In this document: positions 1-7,700 of the stretch, one piece after another | Layout of the letters: every line of letters starts with the position of its first letter | How positions within the stretch are numbered: position 1 is the first letter of the stretch | NCBI RefSeq assembly: GCF_000244975.1 | Contig: NZ_CM001440.1 | Location: 795,538 to 859,537 of the forward strand | Source of the DNA: Saccharomonospora cyanea NA-134 | Lineage (GTDB): Bacteria > Actinomycetota > Actinomycetes > Mycobacteriales > Pseudonocardiaceae | DNA: 64,000 nucleotides | Direction of reading: 5' to 3' | Program-made: the position numbers and the translations under genes | The notes under the pieces: model-generated | Told to the model about the DNA's origin: nothing | What the model saw: the letters and a program-made list of their open reading frames with translations, nothing else | Databases searched by the model: none

Positions 1-498
1 GATGTGCGTGGCCTGGCAGCCCCGGCACCACCGCGACAGTCCCTCCGGGATCGCCTTCGTCACGGCCTCGCTCGCGGCGCCCTTCGTCATGGTGCGCCTG
101 ACGACCTTCCGCAGTGCGGCGGCGGCCGTGCGGACGGCCTCGTCCGCGGGCATCCCGGCGGCCGCCACGTCACGGCGCTGCCAGCTCAGCCGCGCCGCGG
201 CGTCGGCCTCGTCCCACGGCAGCAACGCGGGGACGAGCGACCGGAAGTCGGCCGCACGGTGGTAGTGCGGCGCGCCGCGATGCGACCACGCCAGAACGAA
301 GCGGTCGTCGTCGGCCAGAGGCGGTTGCGGGTGGTCACCGAGCCGTGCGAGCACCGCCAGGTCGGCGGTGTCGCGCCGTGCGTCGTCCTGGACACCGAGG
401 TCGAGCACCGCGAGCGCGGCGGGGTCGCGGTCCCGGCGGTGCAGCCCGTGCGCCGCGACGCGGTACGCCATCGCCTGCTGCCGGTCGATCCTGAGCAT
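1..498 (-). CDS. Winged-helix DNA-binding domain protein (AlkZ-like/HTH_42 family), 3' part missing
   Basis: The minus strand is open from an ATG at 498 to the left edge, giving 166 residues without a stop, so the C-terminal part lies outside the window. The protein starts MLRIDRQQAMAYRVAAHGL, and its middle (VLAWSHRGAPHYHR) and end (MTKGAASEAV, then SRWCRGCQATH) match the pattern of actinobacterial winged-helix proteins related to the AlkZ DNA glycosylase family. Family members bind DNA; some are glycosylases, but most actinobacterial ones are untested. The gene starts 18 bases beyond the stop of the DUF3224 gene on the same strand, so the two may be co-transcribed. The family is fairly clear; the function is inferred. 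Confidence 0.75.
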   Translation of the reverse strand, partial: MLRIDRQQAMAYRVAAHGLHRRDRDPAALAVLDLGVQDDARRDTADLAVLARLGDHPQPPLADDDRFVLAWSHRGAPHYHRAADFRSLVPALLPWDEADAAARLSWQRRDVAAAGMPADEAVRTAAAALRKVVRRTMTKGAASEAVTKAIPEGLSRWCRGCQATHI

Positions 499-516
499 CA
501 CGGCTCCCCGAACTCA

Positions 517-963
517 TCAAGGCGTGTCCGCGGTTCGCGTACGCGTGTTCGCACTCTCCGCACGCCGCTCGGGCAGGTGGTAGTCGAACGTGTACGGCAC
601 CGTCTCGCTTGCCGACGCCGCCGTGCCGCTGCCCGAAAGGCCGGTGAGCTCACCCGTGCCGGAGCCCGGCACCACGGTGAACCGGTCCGAGATCCCGTCG
701 TCGGAGTAGGCGACGTCGTGCCGGATGACGAACGTTCCCGAACGGCCCGCGACGCTGCCCTCGATCCTCCCGTACCCGGGCGCCCGCTGCCCGCCGTGCC
801 CGGTGGCCTCGTCGTAGTACAGGAGGTAGTCGACCGAAGCGGTCCCCTCGATCACCCCCTGGTAGGTGAAGGTGGCGTGTGCGTGGGCGTAGCGGGGGCC
901 GGTGTCCGTGCCCGCGACGACGTGTTCGTCCCAACTGGTCATGGTGTAGGTGTTCGTGCTCAT
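517..963 (-). CDS. DUF3224 domain-containing protein
   Basis: A 148-residue soluble protein without signal peptide or membrane segment. The N-terminus (MSTNTYTMTSWDEHVVAG) and body (ATFTYQGVIEGTASVDYLLYY, then GSVAGRSGTFVIRH) fit DUF3224, a small beta-barrel family of unknown function common in actinobacteria. It is divergent from the WYL regulator at 1018, with only 54 bases between them holding an inverted repeat, so regulation by that protein is likely. The natural domain seems to end near YTFDYHLP. The last 11 residues or so are encoded by a repeat that also occurs at 4664-4738, so the tail appears to be a repeat-derived extension. Confidence 0.8.
   Translation of the reverse strand: MSTNTYTMTSWDEHVVAGTDTGPRYAHAHATFTYQGVIEGTASVDYLLYYDEATGHGGQRAPGYGRIEGSVAGRSGTFVIRHDVAYSDDGISDRFTVVPGSGTGELTGLSGSGTAASASETVPYTFDYHLPERRAESANTRTRTADTP
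523..553 (-). repeat. Interspersed repeat, copy 1 (inside the DUF3224 3' end)
   Basis: Read on the minus strand, this stretch matches the repeats at 4664-4694 (plus) and 4709-4738 (minus). Shared blocks are TGCGAAC, CGCGT, CGC, AACC and GCGGACACG, in that order with one-base differences between them. It encodes the C-terminal tail of the DUF3224 protein. The function is unknown. Confidence 0.6.
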
Positions 964-984
964 GACACCGACCCTTCACCCCAT

Positions 985-1005
985 ACCTGCCACCTTCTGT
1001 CAGGT
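985..1005. promoter_or_regulatory. Inverted repeat, candidate operator of the WYL regulator
   Basis: ACCTGCCA and TGTCAGGT form 8-base arms with one mismatch and a 5-base spacer, in the 54-base gap between the divergent DUF3224 and WYL-regulator genes. Such a site could control both directions. Only the symmetry and position are seen; binding is inferred. Confidence 0.5.
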
Positions 1006-1017
1006 TTTTCGCGCAGA

Positions 1018-1995
1018 ATGGAGACCGTGCGGGCGAGCAGGTTGCTGTCGGTGCTGTTGCTGTTGCAGAACCGCGGGCGGATGACGGCGCGGGAACTCGC
1101 CGACGAGCTCGAGGTGTCGGTGCGCACCGTCTACCGCGACGTCGAGGCGCTGTCGGCGGCGGGTGTGCCCGTCTACGCCGACCGGGGCCGCACGGGGGCG
1201 TACCAGCTCCTGGGCGGCTACCGCACCCGGCTCACCGGGCTTTCGGAGGAGGAGGCGCAGGCCCTCGCGCTGGCCGGGCTGCCGGTCGCCGCCACGGAAC
1301 TGGGCCTCGGAACGGTGCTCGCCGCGGCGCAGCTCAAGCTGCACGCCGCGCTGCCCGAGGAACTTCGCCGCCGGGCGAGCGAACTCGCCGAGCGCTTCCA
1401 CGTGGACGTCCCCGGCTGGCACCGGGACATCGAACGCGCCTCGGCGCTGGCCGGGGTCGCCGACGCCGTATGGCACGCCAGGCGGGTGCGCGTGCGTTAC
1501 CGGCGATGGGACGGCAGTGCCGTCGACCGCGAACTCGACCCGCTCGGCCTCGTGCTCAAGGCCGGGGTGTGGTACCTCGCCGCACGCTGCGACGGCTCCG
1601 TGCGGACCTACCGGGTGTCCCGGGTGGACGCCCTCACCGATCTCGGTGAGACGTTCGACCGGCCCGGCGACTTCGAGCTCGCCGAATACTGGCGGGCGTG
1701 GTCGGAAGGGTTCGAGCGGCGGCTGTACCCGGAGACGGCGCGGGTGCGTCTGTCGCCGTTGGGGCGGGAACTCGTACCGTTCTTCCTCGGGGCGGTGGGC
1801 GCTCGCGCGCTGCGGGACGCGGGCACCCGGCCAGCCCCGGATGGGTGGTCGACGGTGGAGTTGCCGGTGGAGGCGGGCGCGCCCGCGCTCGGCCAGTTGC
1901 TGCGGTTCGGTGCGGAACTGGAGGTGCTCGCGCCGCCGGAGCTACGGCACAGGGTGTCCGAAGCCGTCACGAGGATGGGTGAGCTCTATGGCTGA
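1018..1995 (+). CDS. YafY/DeoR-type WYL-domain transcriptional regulator
   Basis: A 325-residue DNA-binding regulator. Residues 1-60 form a helix-turn-helix of the HTH_11 type (RLLSVLLLLQNRG, then ELADELEVSVRTVYRDVEAL, then GAYQLLGGY). The centre holds a WYL domain (RRWDGSAVDRELDPLGLVLKA followed at once by GVWYLAARCDG) that in this family senses a ligand. A WCX-like domain forms the C-terminus. The ATG at 1018 is chosen because it directly precedes the conserved HTH; longer upstream reading has no family signal. The stop overlaps the start of the HemD-like gene by 8 bases. The likely target is the divergent DUF3224 gene and its own promoter. Confidence 0.88.
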   Translation: METVRASRLLSVLLLLQNRGRMTARELADELEVSVRTVYRDVEALSAAGVPVYADRGRTGAYQLLGGYRTRLTGLSEEEAQALALAGLPVAATELGLGTVLAAAQLKLHAALPEELRRRASELAERFHVDVPGWHRDIERASALAGVADAVWHARRVRVRYRRWDGSAVDRELDPLGLVLKAGVWYLAARCDGSVRTYRVSRVDALTDLGETFDRPGDFELAEYWRAWSEGFERRLYPETARVRLSPLGRELVPFFLGAVGARALRDAGTRPAPDGWSTVELPVEAGAPALGQLLRFGAELEVLAPPELRHRVSEAVTRMGELYG

Positions 1996-2800
1996 AGGCG
2001 CGCTCACGGGCGTGACCGTGGGGATCACCGCGGAGCGCAGGGCGAGCGAGTTCGTCGCCGCGTTGGAACGGCACGGGGCCACGGTGGTGCACGCACCCAC
2101 CATCCGCGTCGTGCCCCTACCCGGCGACGAGAGGCTGCGCACGGCCACCGACGCGATCACGGAGTCCGATGTGGACATCGTGGTGGTGACGACGGGCGCC
2201 GGGTTCCGGGGCTGGCTGGAGGCTGCCGACGAGTGGGGGATTCCGGAGGCGCTGCTGCGTTCGCTGTCGCGGGCGCGGGTGTTCACCAGGGGTGCGAAGG
2301 CGACCGGCGCCGTGCGGCGACGCGGCCTGTCGGAGGTCTGGTCGGCGCCGGGTGAGACCAACGACGAGCTGTTCGACCGGCTCGGCACCGAGGACGTGCG
2401 CGGCAGGCGGGTGGTGGTGCAGCTGCACGGTGCTCCGCTGCCCGACCACGTCGCCGCGCTACGCGACCGGGGTGCGGAGGTGATCGAGGTGCAGCCGTAC
2501 CGCTGGGAACGGCCCGCCGACCTCGCGCCCGCGCGGGACCTCGTCGGGCGGGTCGTGGCGGGAACGGTGGACGCACTGGCGTTCACCAGCGCCCCGGCCG
2601 CCGCGAACCTCCTCGCGCTCGCGGAGGACGGGCCCGACCGGGCGGCCTTCGCCGACGCACTCGCGAGCCGGGTGCTCTGCGCGTGCGTGGGTCCGGTGAC
2701 GGCCGCGCCGCTCGTCGAGCGCGGGGTGCCGGTGGTGCTGCCGGAACGCTCCCGGCTCGGCGCGTTGGTGAAGTTGCTGGTCGCGCGGCTCGGCCGGTAG
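1988..2800 (+). CDS. Uroporphyrinogen-III synthase (HemD)-like protein
   Basis: A 270-residue cytosolic protein. The start (GALTGVTVGITAERRASEFVAAL) and the closing segment (AFTSAPAAANLLALA, then CACVGPVTAAPLVERGV) are typical of the two-lobed uroporphyrinogen-III synthase fold, which closes hydroxymethylbilane into uroporphyrinogen III in tetrapyrrole synthesis. No other heme or cobalamin genes flank it. It is translationally coupled to the WYL regulator by an 8-base overlap, so it may be a paralog outside the main hem operon. Stand-alone actinobacterial paralogs of this kind are often unproven enzymes, so the family is firm and the activity is not. Confidence 0.75.
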   Translation: MAEGALTGVTVGITAERRASEFVAALERHGATVVHAPTIRVVPLPGDERLRTATDAITESDVDIVVVTTGAGFRGWLEAADEWGIPEALLRSLSRARVFTRGAKATGAVRRRGLSEVWSAPGETNDELFDRLGTEDVRGRRVVVQLHGAPLPDHVAALRDRGAEVIEVQPYRWERPADLAPARDLVGRVVAGTVDALAFTSAPAAANLLALAEDGPDRAAFADALASRVLCACVGPVTAAPLVERGVPVVLPERSRLGALVKLLVARLGR

Positions 2801-2808
2801 CGCGTGGT

Positions 2809-3189
2809 TCAGAGCGCGACGACGTCGACGAGGTGCTCGATGCCCTTGAGGTCACCGGCGTTGCGTGTGTAGAGGCGAGCGGCGTGGGCGTGCGCGGTGG
2901 CGGCGATGAGCAGATCCATCACGCGAGCGCGTGGCTGCCGTCCGGACCGGGCCACTGCCGCTGACAGCTCGCCGTAGCTGGCGGCCACGGCCTCGTCCAC
3001 CGGCAGCGGGTCGAAGCGGCGTTCCAGCGCGGAAAGTCGCCGTAGGCGATGAGCCCGGGCCGTCTCGTTACGGGCGACGAGGACACCGAAGTGCAGTTCG
3101 GCGATCGTGGCAGCGCTGATGGCCAGTTCTCCGGGGAGGGGGGTGATGTCGTCGGCGATGACGACGCTGGTGTCGAGAACGGCCTTCAC
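2809..3189 (-). CDS. vapC: PIN-domain ribonuclease toxin, VapC type
   Basis: A 126-residue PIN domain. Acidic residues expected for Mg2+ binding are D6 (VLDTSVV), E31 (TIAELHFG), D92 (VMDLLIAATA) and D113 (RNAGDLKGI). VapC toxins cleave RNA, usually tRNA or rRNA, and are held inactive by their antitoxin. The start overlaps the antitoxin stop by 4 bases, the standard antitoxin-then-toxin order on the minus strand. All the acidic residues are present, so the toxin is probably intact. It converges on the HemD-like gene 8 bases away. Confidence 0.88.
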   Translation of the reverse strand: MKAVLDTSVVIADDITPLPGELAISAATIAELHFGVLVARNETARAHRLRRLSALERRFDPLPVDEAVAASYGELSAAVARSGRQPRARVMDLLIAATAHAHAARLYTRNAGDLKGIEHLVDVVAL

Positions 3190-3440
3190 CTGTCGGCCCA
3201 GGGATCACGAACGTCCTGATCGAGCAGTTCACGGTCCGCGTTCCAGTCGGGATCGACGTCAGGCCTGCCCTTGAAGAGGTCCGAGATGTCGTCGAAGCGG
3301 CGCCAGCGCTGCGGGCCGACCGGGGAGATGCGCACGCTCGGCCGCCCGGACACCGTCACGATGATCTCTTCACCCGCCTCGGCTCGTCGCACGAGTTCCG
3401 ATGCGTGTTGACGCAGCTCGCGCAAGCCCACTGTTGCCAT
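3186..3440 (-). CDS. vapB: Antitoxin of the Phd/VapB type
   Basis: An 84-residue antitoxin. The N-terminal half (MATVGLRELRQHASELVRRA, then VSGRPSVRISPV) is the Phd/YefM-like DNA-binding fold. The acidic, tryptophan-containing tail (DISDLFKGRPDVDPDWNADR) is the kind that wraps around the toxin. The ATG at 3440 is supported by the conserved MATVGLRELR beginning and by promoter-like repeats just upstream. The last 4 bases overlap vapC. The pair probably represses its own promoter. Confidence 0.85.
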   Translation of the reverse strand: MATVGLRELRQHASELVRRAEAGEEIIVTVSGRPSVRISPVGPQRWRRFDDISDLFKGRPDVDPDWNADRELLDQDVRDPWADR

Positions 3441-3446
3441 GACGGG

Positions 3447-3463
3447 AATGTAGCACAAATGTA
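3447..3463 (-). promoter_or_regulatory. Candidate vapBC promoter/operator with direct repeats
   Basis: Two copies of TACATT (minus strand) lie 11 bases apart, one helical turn, starting 7 bases before the antitoxin ATG. Either could serve as a -10 element, which would give a leaderless or nearly leaderless transcript. The repeat itself could be an antitoxin binding site. Sequence pattern only. Confidence 0.35.
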
Positions 3464-3480
3464 CACACGGCGGCTCGCGT

Positions 3481-4338
3481 TCAGTCCGCGAGGACCTCGC
3501 CGCGGTCGTGGGCGCGCAGCTGCTCGCGTCCGGCGTCCTCCTCGCTGCGGCCGAGCCGCCAGTAACCGGTGAAGGTGACGTGGCGCTTGTCGACCTCGCG
3601 CTCGCGCACCAGGTGGCGGCGGACGTGCTTGACCAGCCCCGCCTCGCCGGAGATCCACGCGTACGGAGCGCCCGGCGGCAGCGTGGCCTCGCGGACGGCG
3701 GCCAGCACGGCGGTGCCGACGGGGGAGGCACCCCGGTGCACCCACCGCACGTCCACGTGGTCGCCGTGTCCGGCCAACGGGATCTCGTCGGTGGCGTCGG
3801 CCACCTCCACGAACACGACCGCCTTGGTCTGCTCCGGCAGCCGCTCGCAGATCGCGGCGATGGCCGGTAGGGCGGACTCGTCACCCACCAGGAGCTGCCA
3901 CGACGTTCCCGTGGGCACGTCGTACAGCCCGTGCGGCCCGAGCAGTGCCACCTCGTCGCCGGGACGAGCCGAGGCGGCCCAGCTCGAACCGGGGCCGGCG
4001 TCGTCGTGCAGGAGGAATTCGATGTCCAGCTCGGCGGCTCGCGGCCGCGCGTTGCGGACGGTGTAGGTACGCATGGCGGGCCGCACGTCGTCGGGCATCG
4101 TGAGGTACCGGCGGTACCAGGACATCGCGTCGTCGTCCAGCGGCGGCGGGAGTTGGGGGCTGCGGGTGCCGGGGGCGGGGAAGAACACCTTGACGTACTG
4201 GTCGGGCGCCCCGTCGACGACGTGGGCGAGATCGGGGCCCGTGAACGTGACCCGCACGAGCCGGGGGGTGAGCGCGCGAACGTGGCGGACGTGTGCGGTC
4301 AGGTAGGCCAGGCGTGGCCGGGTCGCCTCCATGCTCAT
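3481..4338 (-). CDS. Siderophore-interacting protein (NAD(P)H-dependent ferric-siderophore reductase)
   Basis: A 285-residue cytosolic flavoprotein of the ViuB/SIP family that releases iron from imported ferric siderophores. The N-terminal FAD-binding barrel contains the flavin signature around MRTYTVRNARP. The C-terminal NAD(P)H-binding region includes WQLLVGDESALPAIAAICE and PYAWISGEAGLVKHVRRHL, both characteristic. The start at 4338 is chosen because an IdeR/DtxR-type iron box begins exactly there, implying a leaderless or very short-leader message controlled by iron. No siderophore transporter is nearby, so the gene acts as a stand-alone iron-regulon member. Confidence 0.92.
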   Translation of the reverse strand: MSMEATRPRLAYLTAHVRHVRALTPRLVRVTFTGPDLAHVVDGAPDQYVKVFFPAPGTRSPQLPPPLDDDAMSWYRRYLTMPDDVRPAMRTYTVRNARPRAAELDIEFLLHDDAGPGSSWAASARPGDEVALLGPHGLYDVPTGTSWQLLVGDESALPAIAAICERLPEQTKAVVFVEVADATDEIPLAGHGDHVDVRWVHRGASPVGTAVLAAVREATLPPGAPYAWISGEAGLVKHVRRHLVREREVDKRHVTFTGYWRLGRSEEDAGREQLRAHDRGEVLAD

Positions 4339-4356
4339 TAGGCAAGGCTAACCTAC
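4338..4356. promoter_or_regulatory. Iron box (DtxR/IdeR operator)
   Basis: TTAGGCAAGGCTAACCTAC matches 16 of 19 positions of the IdeR/DtxR consensus (TTAGGTTAGGCTAACCTAA) and directly abuts the start codon of the siderophore-interacting protein. Binding of the iron-loaded repressor here would block transcription when iron is plentiful. The site ends 3 bases beyond the stop boundary of the alkyltransferase-like gene. Confidence 0.85.
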
Positions 4357-4643
4357 GACGGCCGCCAGCGAAACCTCCGGAGATCGACCCGCTGCCCGTC
4401 CGCGAGGACGCCCTCCGCCCGTAACCGCGCGAGTTGCTCCCGCGCCAGGTGGGGGGCCGGAGTGCCGTTCGCGCGAAGTATCCGGTGCCAGGGCAGGTCG
4501 TGTCCGTCCTCGGCGAGCACCCGGCCGACGAGCCGTGGTGTGGTCGCACCCGCCAGCGCCGCCACGTCGCCGTAGGTCGCCACGGTGCCCTCCGGCACGG
4601 ACGCGACCACCTCGCGGATCCGTTCGTGCAGCTCTTCGTTCAT
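4353..4643 (-). CDS. Alkyltransferase-like protein (MGMT DNA-binding domain, no active cysteine)
   Basis: A 96-residue protein equal to the DNA-binding domain of O6-alkylguanine transferases. YGDVAALAG and GRVLAEDGHDLPWHRIL match the family, but the catalytic PCHR motif reads PWHR (W52 in place of Cys), the signature of alkyltransferase-like (ATL) proteins. ATLs bind O6-alkylguanine without removing it and hand the lesion to nucleotide excision repair. The M. tuberculosis counterpart recalled is Rv3204, likewise beside adnA. The gene is divergent from adnA; its 3' end reaches the iron box of the next gene. Confidence 0.9.
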   Translation of the reverse strand: MNEELHERIREVVASVPEGTVATYGDVAALAGATTPRLVGRVLAEDGHDLPWHRILRANGTPAPHLAREQLARLRAEGVLADGQRVDLRRFRWRPS

Positions 4644-4663
4644 CGCCCACCCCGTACCAGAAG

Positions 4664-4694
4664 TGCGAACCCGCGTGCGCAACCTGCGGACACG
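4664..4694 (+). repeat. Interspersed repeat, copy 2 (left arm of an inverted pair)
   Basis: Same family as 523-553. With copy 3 at 4709-4738 it forms a large inverted repeat: 22 of the first 26 arm bases pair (blocks TGCGAAC, CGCGTGCG, CTGCGG). It lies in the 149-base gap between the divergent alkyltransferase-like gene and adnA, so it could form a cruciform or RNA hairpin in the adnA leader. Confidence 0.6.
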
Positions 4695-4708
4695 GCACAC
4701 ACCGTCTC

Positions 4709-4738
4709 GTGCCCGCAGCCTACGCACGCGTGTTCGCA
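4709..4738 (-). repeat. Interspersed repeat, copy 3 (right arm of the inverted pair)
   Basis: Reverse-orientation copy of the repeat at 4664-4694, separated from it by about 14 bases. GCACGCGTGTTCGCA is also nearly identical to the core of copy 1 at 541-553. No coding role is seen at this locus. Confidence 0.6.
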
Positions 4739-4792
4739 GTTCTCGTACGGCCGGATTACCCGCGGCTGCAGCACACGCAACACACGGTAGGT

Positions 4793-7700
4793 GTGCTCCG
4801 TGGATCCGACGGGGCGGCATGGTTCCATCAGGACGTGAACGGACTCCGAGCGCGATTGGTACGGACCCCGGCGCGGCCGGCCTCACCACAGGTGTGGGAC
4901 GACGGCGCCCAGTGGTTGCTCGCCGCGCCGCGCGGGTTCGTCCGAGTGTTGGGCGCGCCGGGTACGGGCAAGACCACGCTGCTCGCCGCCACCGTGGCCG
5001 CACGGATCACCGAGGGCGCCGACCCGGAGAACGTGCTGGTGCTCACCGCCTCCCGGAAAGCGGCCGAAGCCGTGCGCTCCGACATCACCCGTCGGCTCAC
5101 CGCTTCGGACCACGACGCCCGCGACGTGACCCGCACGGTACGCGAACCGCTCGTGCGCACCGTGCACTCCTACGCGTTCGCGGTCCTTCGCTCGCAGGCC
5201 GCTCGGGACGGCGTCCCCGCGCCCAGGCTGCTGTCCGGCCCGGAACAGGACGTGGTGGTGCGGGAACTGCTCGCCGGTGACCTCGAACGCGGGGCGCCGG
5301 ACTGGCCCGAACCCCTGCGGCCCGCGCTGGCCGTGCCGGGGTTCGCCGAGGAACTGCGCGACCTGCTGCTGCGCGCCGCCGAACGCGGCCTCGGGCCCGA
5401 GGACCTCGTCACGCTGGGCCGCGGGCAGGGCAGGCCCGAATGGGTGGCGGCGGGCCACTTCTGGAGCCAGTACGAGCAGGTGACGTTGTTGCAGGGCGTC
5501 GGAGGTCACGCGGTGGGCGAGCCGGGCGCGCCCGCGCTCGACGCGGCCGAACTGGTGTCCAGCGCGCTCGTGGAACTCGAGGGCGATCCTGACCTGCTGG
5601 CCAGGGAGCAGCGGCGGGTACGGCACCTGTTCGTGGACGACGCCCAGCACCTGGACCCGTTGCAGTACCGCCTGGTGCGGTTGCTGGCCGGCACCGCGTC
5701 CGACGCCGTGGTGGCCGGGGACCCCGACCAGGCCGTGTTCTCGTTCCGGGGAGCCGATCCGCGGTTGCTCGCCGACGCGGATCCCGACGGGAAGCACACC
5801 GTCGTCCTGAGACGTTCGCACCGGCTCGCGCCGGTGGTGCACGAGACGGTCGCGCGCATCGCGGCGACCCTGCCGGGCACGTCGGCGCATCGCTTCATGG
5901 ACCCCGCGCCGAGCACCTCCGGCGGCACGGTCCGCACCCGGCTGTTGCCGACCCCGACCGCGGAGGCGGCGTGGGTGGCCGACCAACTCCGGCGCGCCCA
6001 CCTCCTGGACGGGGTGCCGTGGTCGGAGATGGCCGTGCTCATGCGGTCGGCGTCGCAGTCGCTTCCGCTGCTGCAACGCGCGCTGGCGACGGCAGGGGTG
6101 CCCGTGGCCGCGGCGGTCGAGGAGCTGCCGTTGGCGCGCCAGCCCGCCGTCCGTCCGTTGCTGACGGTGCTGAGGGTGGCGGCCGAGCCGCAGGTGCTCG
6201 ACTCCGAGCTCGCGGAGATGCTGCTGTCCTCGCCGCTGGGGGGCGCCGATCCGCTGGCGCTGCGCCGCCTGCGCCGTGGTCTGCGCAGGTTGGAGCTGGT
6301 GGCGGGCGGTGAGCGGTCGAGCGACGAACTGCTGGTGGAGGCGTTGCGGGACGGCGACGTGCTGGCCGGGTTGGCGGACGCGGAGGCGCTGCCGGTGCGC
6401 AGGGTGGGAAGGCTGCTCGCCACGGCGTCGGAAGCCGTCCGCGAGGGCGCCGGGGTCACCGACGTCCTGTGGCGGGTCTGGCAGGCGAGCGGCCTCCAGG
6501 ACCGGCTGGTGGCACAGGCGGGCCGGGGAGGGGTTCTGGGAGCACGGGCGGACCGCGATCTCGATGCCGTCGTGGCGCTGTTCGACGCGGCGAACCGCTA
6601 CGTCGAACGGCTTCCGAAGGCGAGTGTCGCCGGTTTCGCCGAGTACCTGTCCTCGCAGCACATCGTGGGGGACAGCCTCGCGCCCGTGGCCCAGAGGGGC
6701 ACGGGCGTCTCTCTGCTCACCGCCCACGGGGCAGCGGGTCGAGAGTGGGCCGTGGTGGCGGTGACGGGCGTCCAGGAGGGGACGTGGCCGGACCTCCGCC
6801 TGCGGGGCTCGCTGCTGGGGGTCGAACGACTCGTCGATCTGCTGTCCGGGGTGGACGGTGATGCGGTGTCGGCCGTGTCCGCCACCGCGCCGATCCTGGC
6901 CGAGGAACGCCGCCTGTTCTACGTGGCCGTGAGCCGGGCTCGGCGAACCCTGCTGGTCAGCGCAGTGCAGGGCGACGACGAGCAGCCGTCGCGGTTTCTG
7001 TCGGAGCTGACCGACAGCGGTGAGGACGTGGGGCAGGCCGGAACCGGGGGGCGTGCGGAGGAGAGGGAACGGGGGCTGACCCTCGCGGAACTCGTGGGAG
7101 AGCTGCGCGCGGCCGTCACCGATCCCGCCACCGACTCCGCCCGCCGTGGACTGGCCGCGCGGCAGCTCGCACGCCTGGCGCGAGCCGGGGTGCCCGGAGC
7201 ACACCCGGCACAGTGGTACGGAGTGGCGGGCCCTTCCACCGACAATCCACTACGGACACCGGACGAGGTCATCCGCGTTTCACCGTCCGTTGTGGACATC
7301 CTGGTCAAGTGCCCGCTCCGCTGGCTGCTGGAGCGGCACGGCGGCACCGATCCCGCCCAGTTGTCGGCCGTCACCGGCACCCTGGTGCACGCCCTGGCGC
7401 AGTCGGCCGCGGAGGGAGTCGACGAGCAGGCCCTGTGGAAGGAACTCGACGCGGCGTGGGAGAAGGTGGACGCCGGTGCGCCGTGGTTCTCCCGCAAGGA
7501 ACGGGCTCGCGTGGAGGCCATGGTCCGCAACTTCCTCGCCTGGCTCCACCAGAGCCGGGCCGAGCTCACCCAACACGCCGTGGAGCAGGACATGCGGGTG
7601 GAGCTGCCCCCCGAGGAGGGGCGGCCGAAGGTGGCGTTGACGGGGCGCGTCGACCGACTGGAGCTCGACGCCGAGGGCAGGCCGGTGGTCGTCGACCTGA

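Noticed and set aside
1988-2800. HemD assignment as part of a heme operon
   Set aside because: No other tetrapyrrole gene is adjacent and the gene is coupled to a regulator, so only the fold-level name is kept.
4883-7204. 773-codon open frame on the minus strand opposite adnA
   Set aside because: It mirrors the third-codon GC bias of adnA, has a His/Arg/Gln-rich composition without any motif, and the opposite strand encodes a clear helicase.
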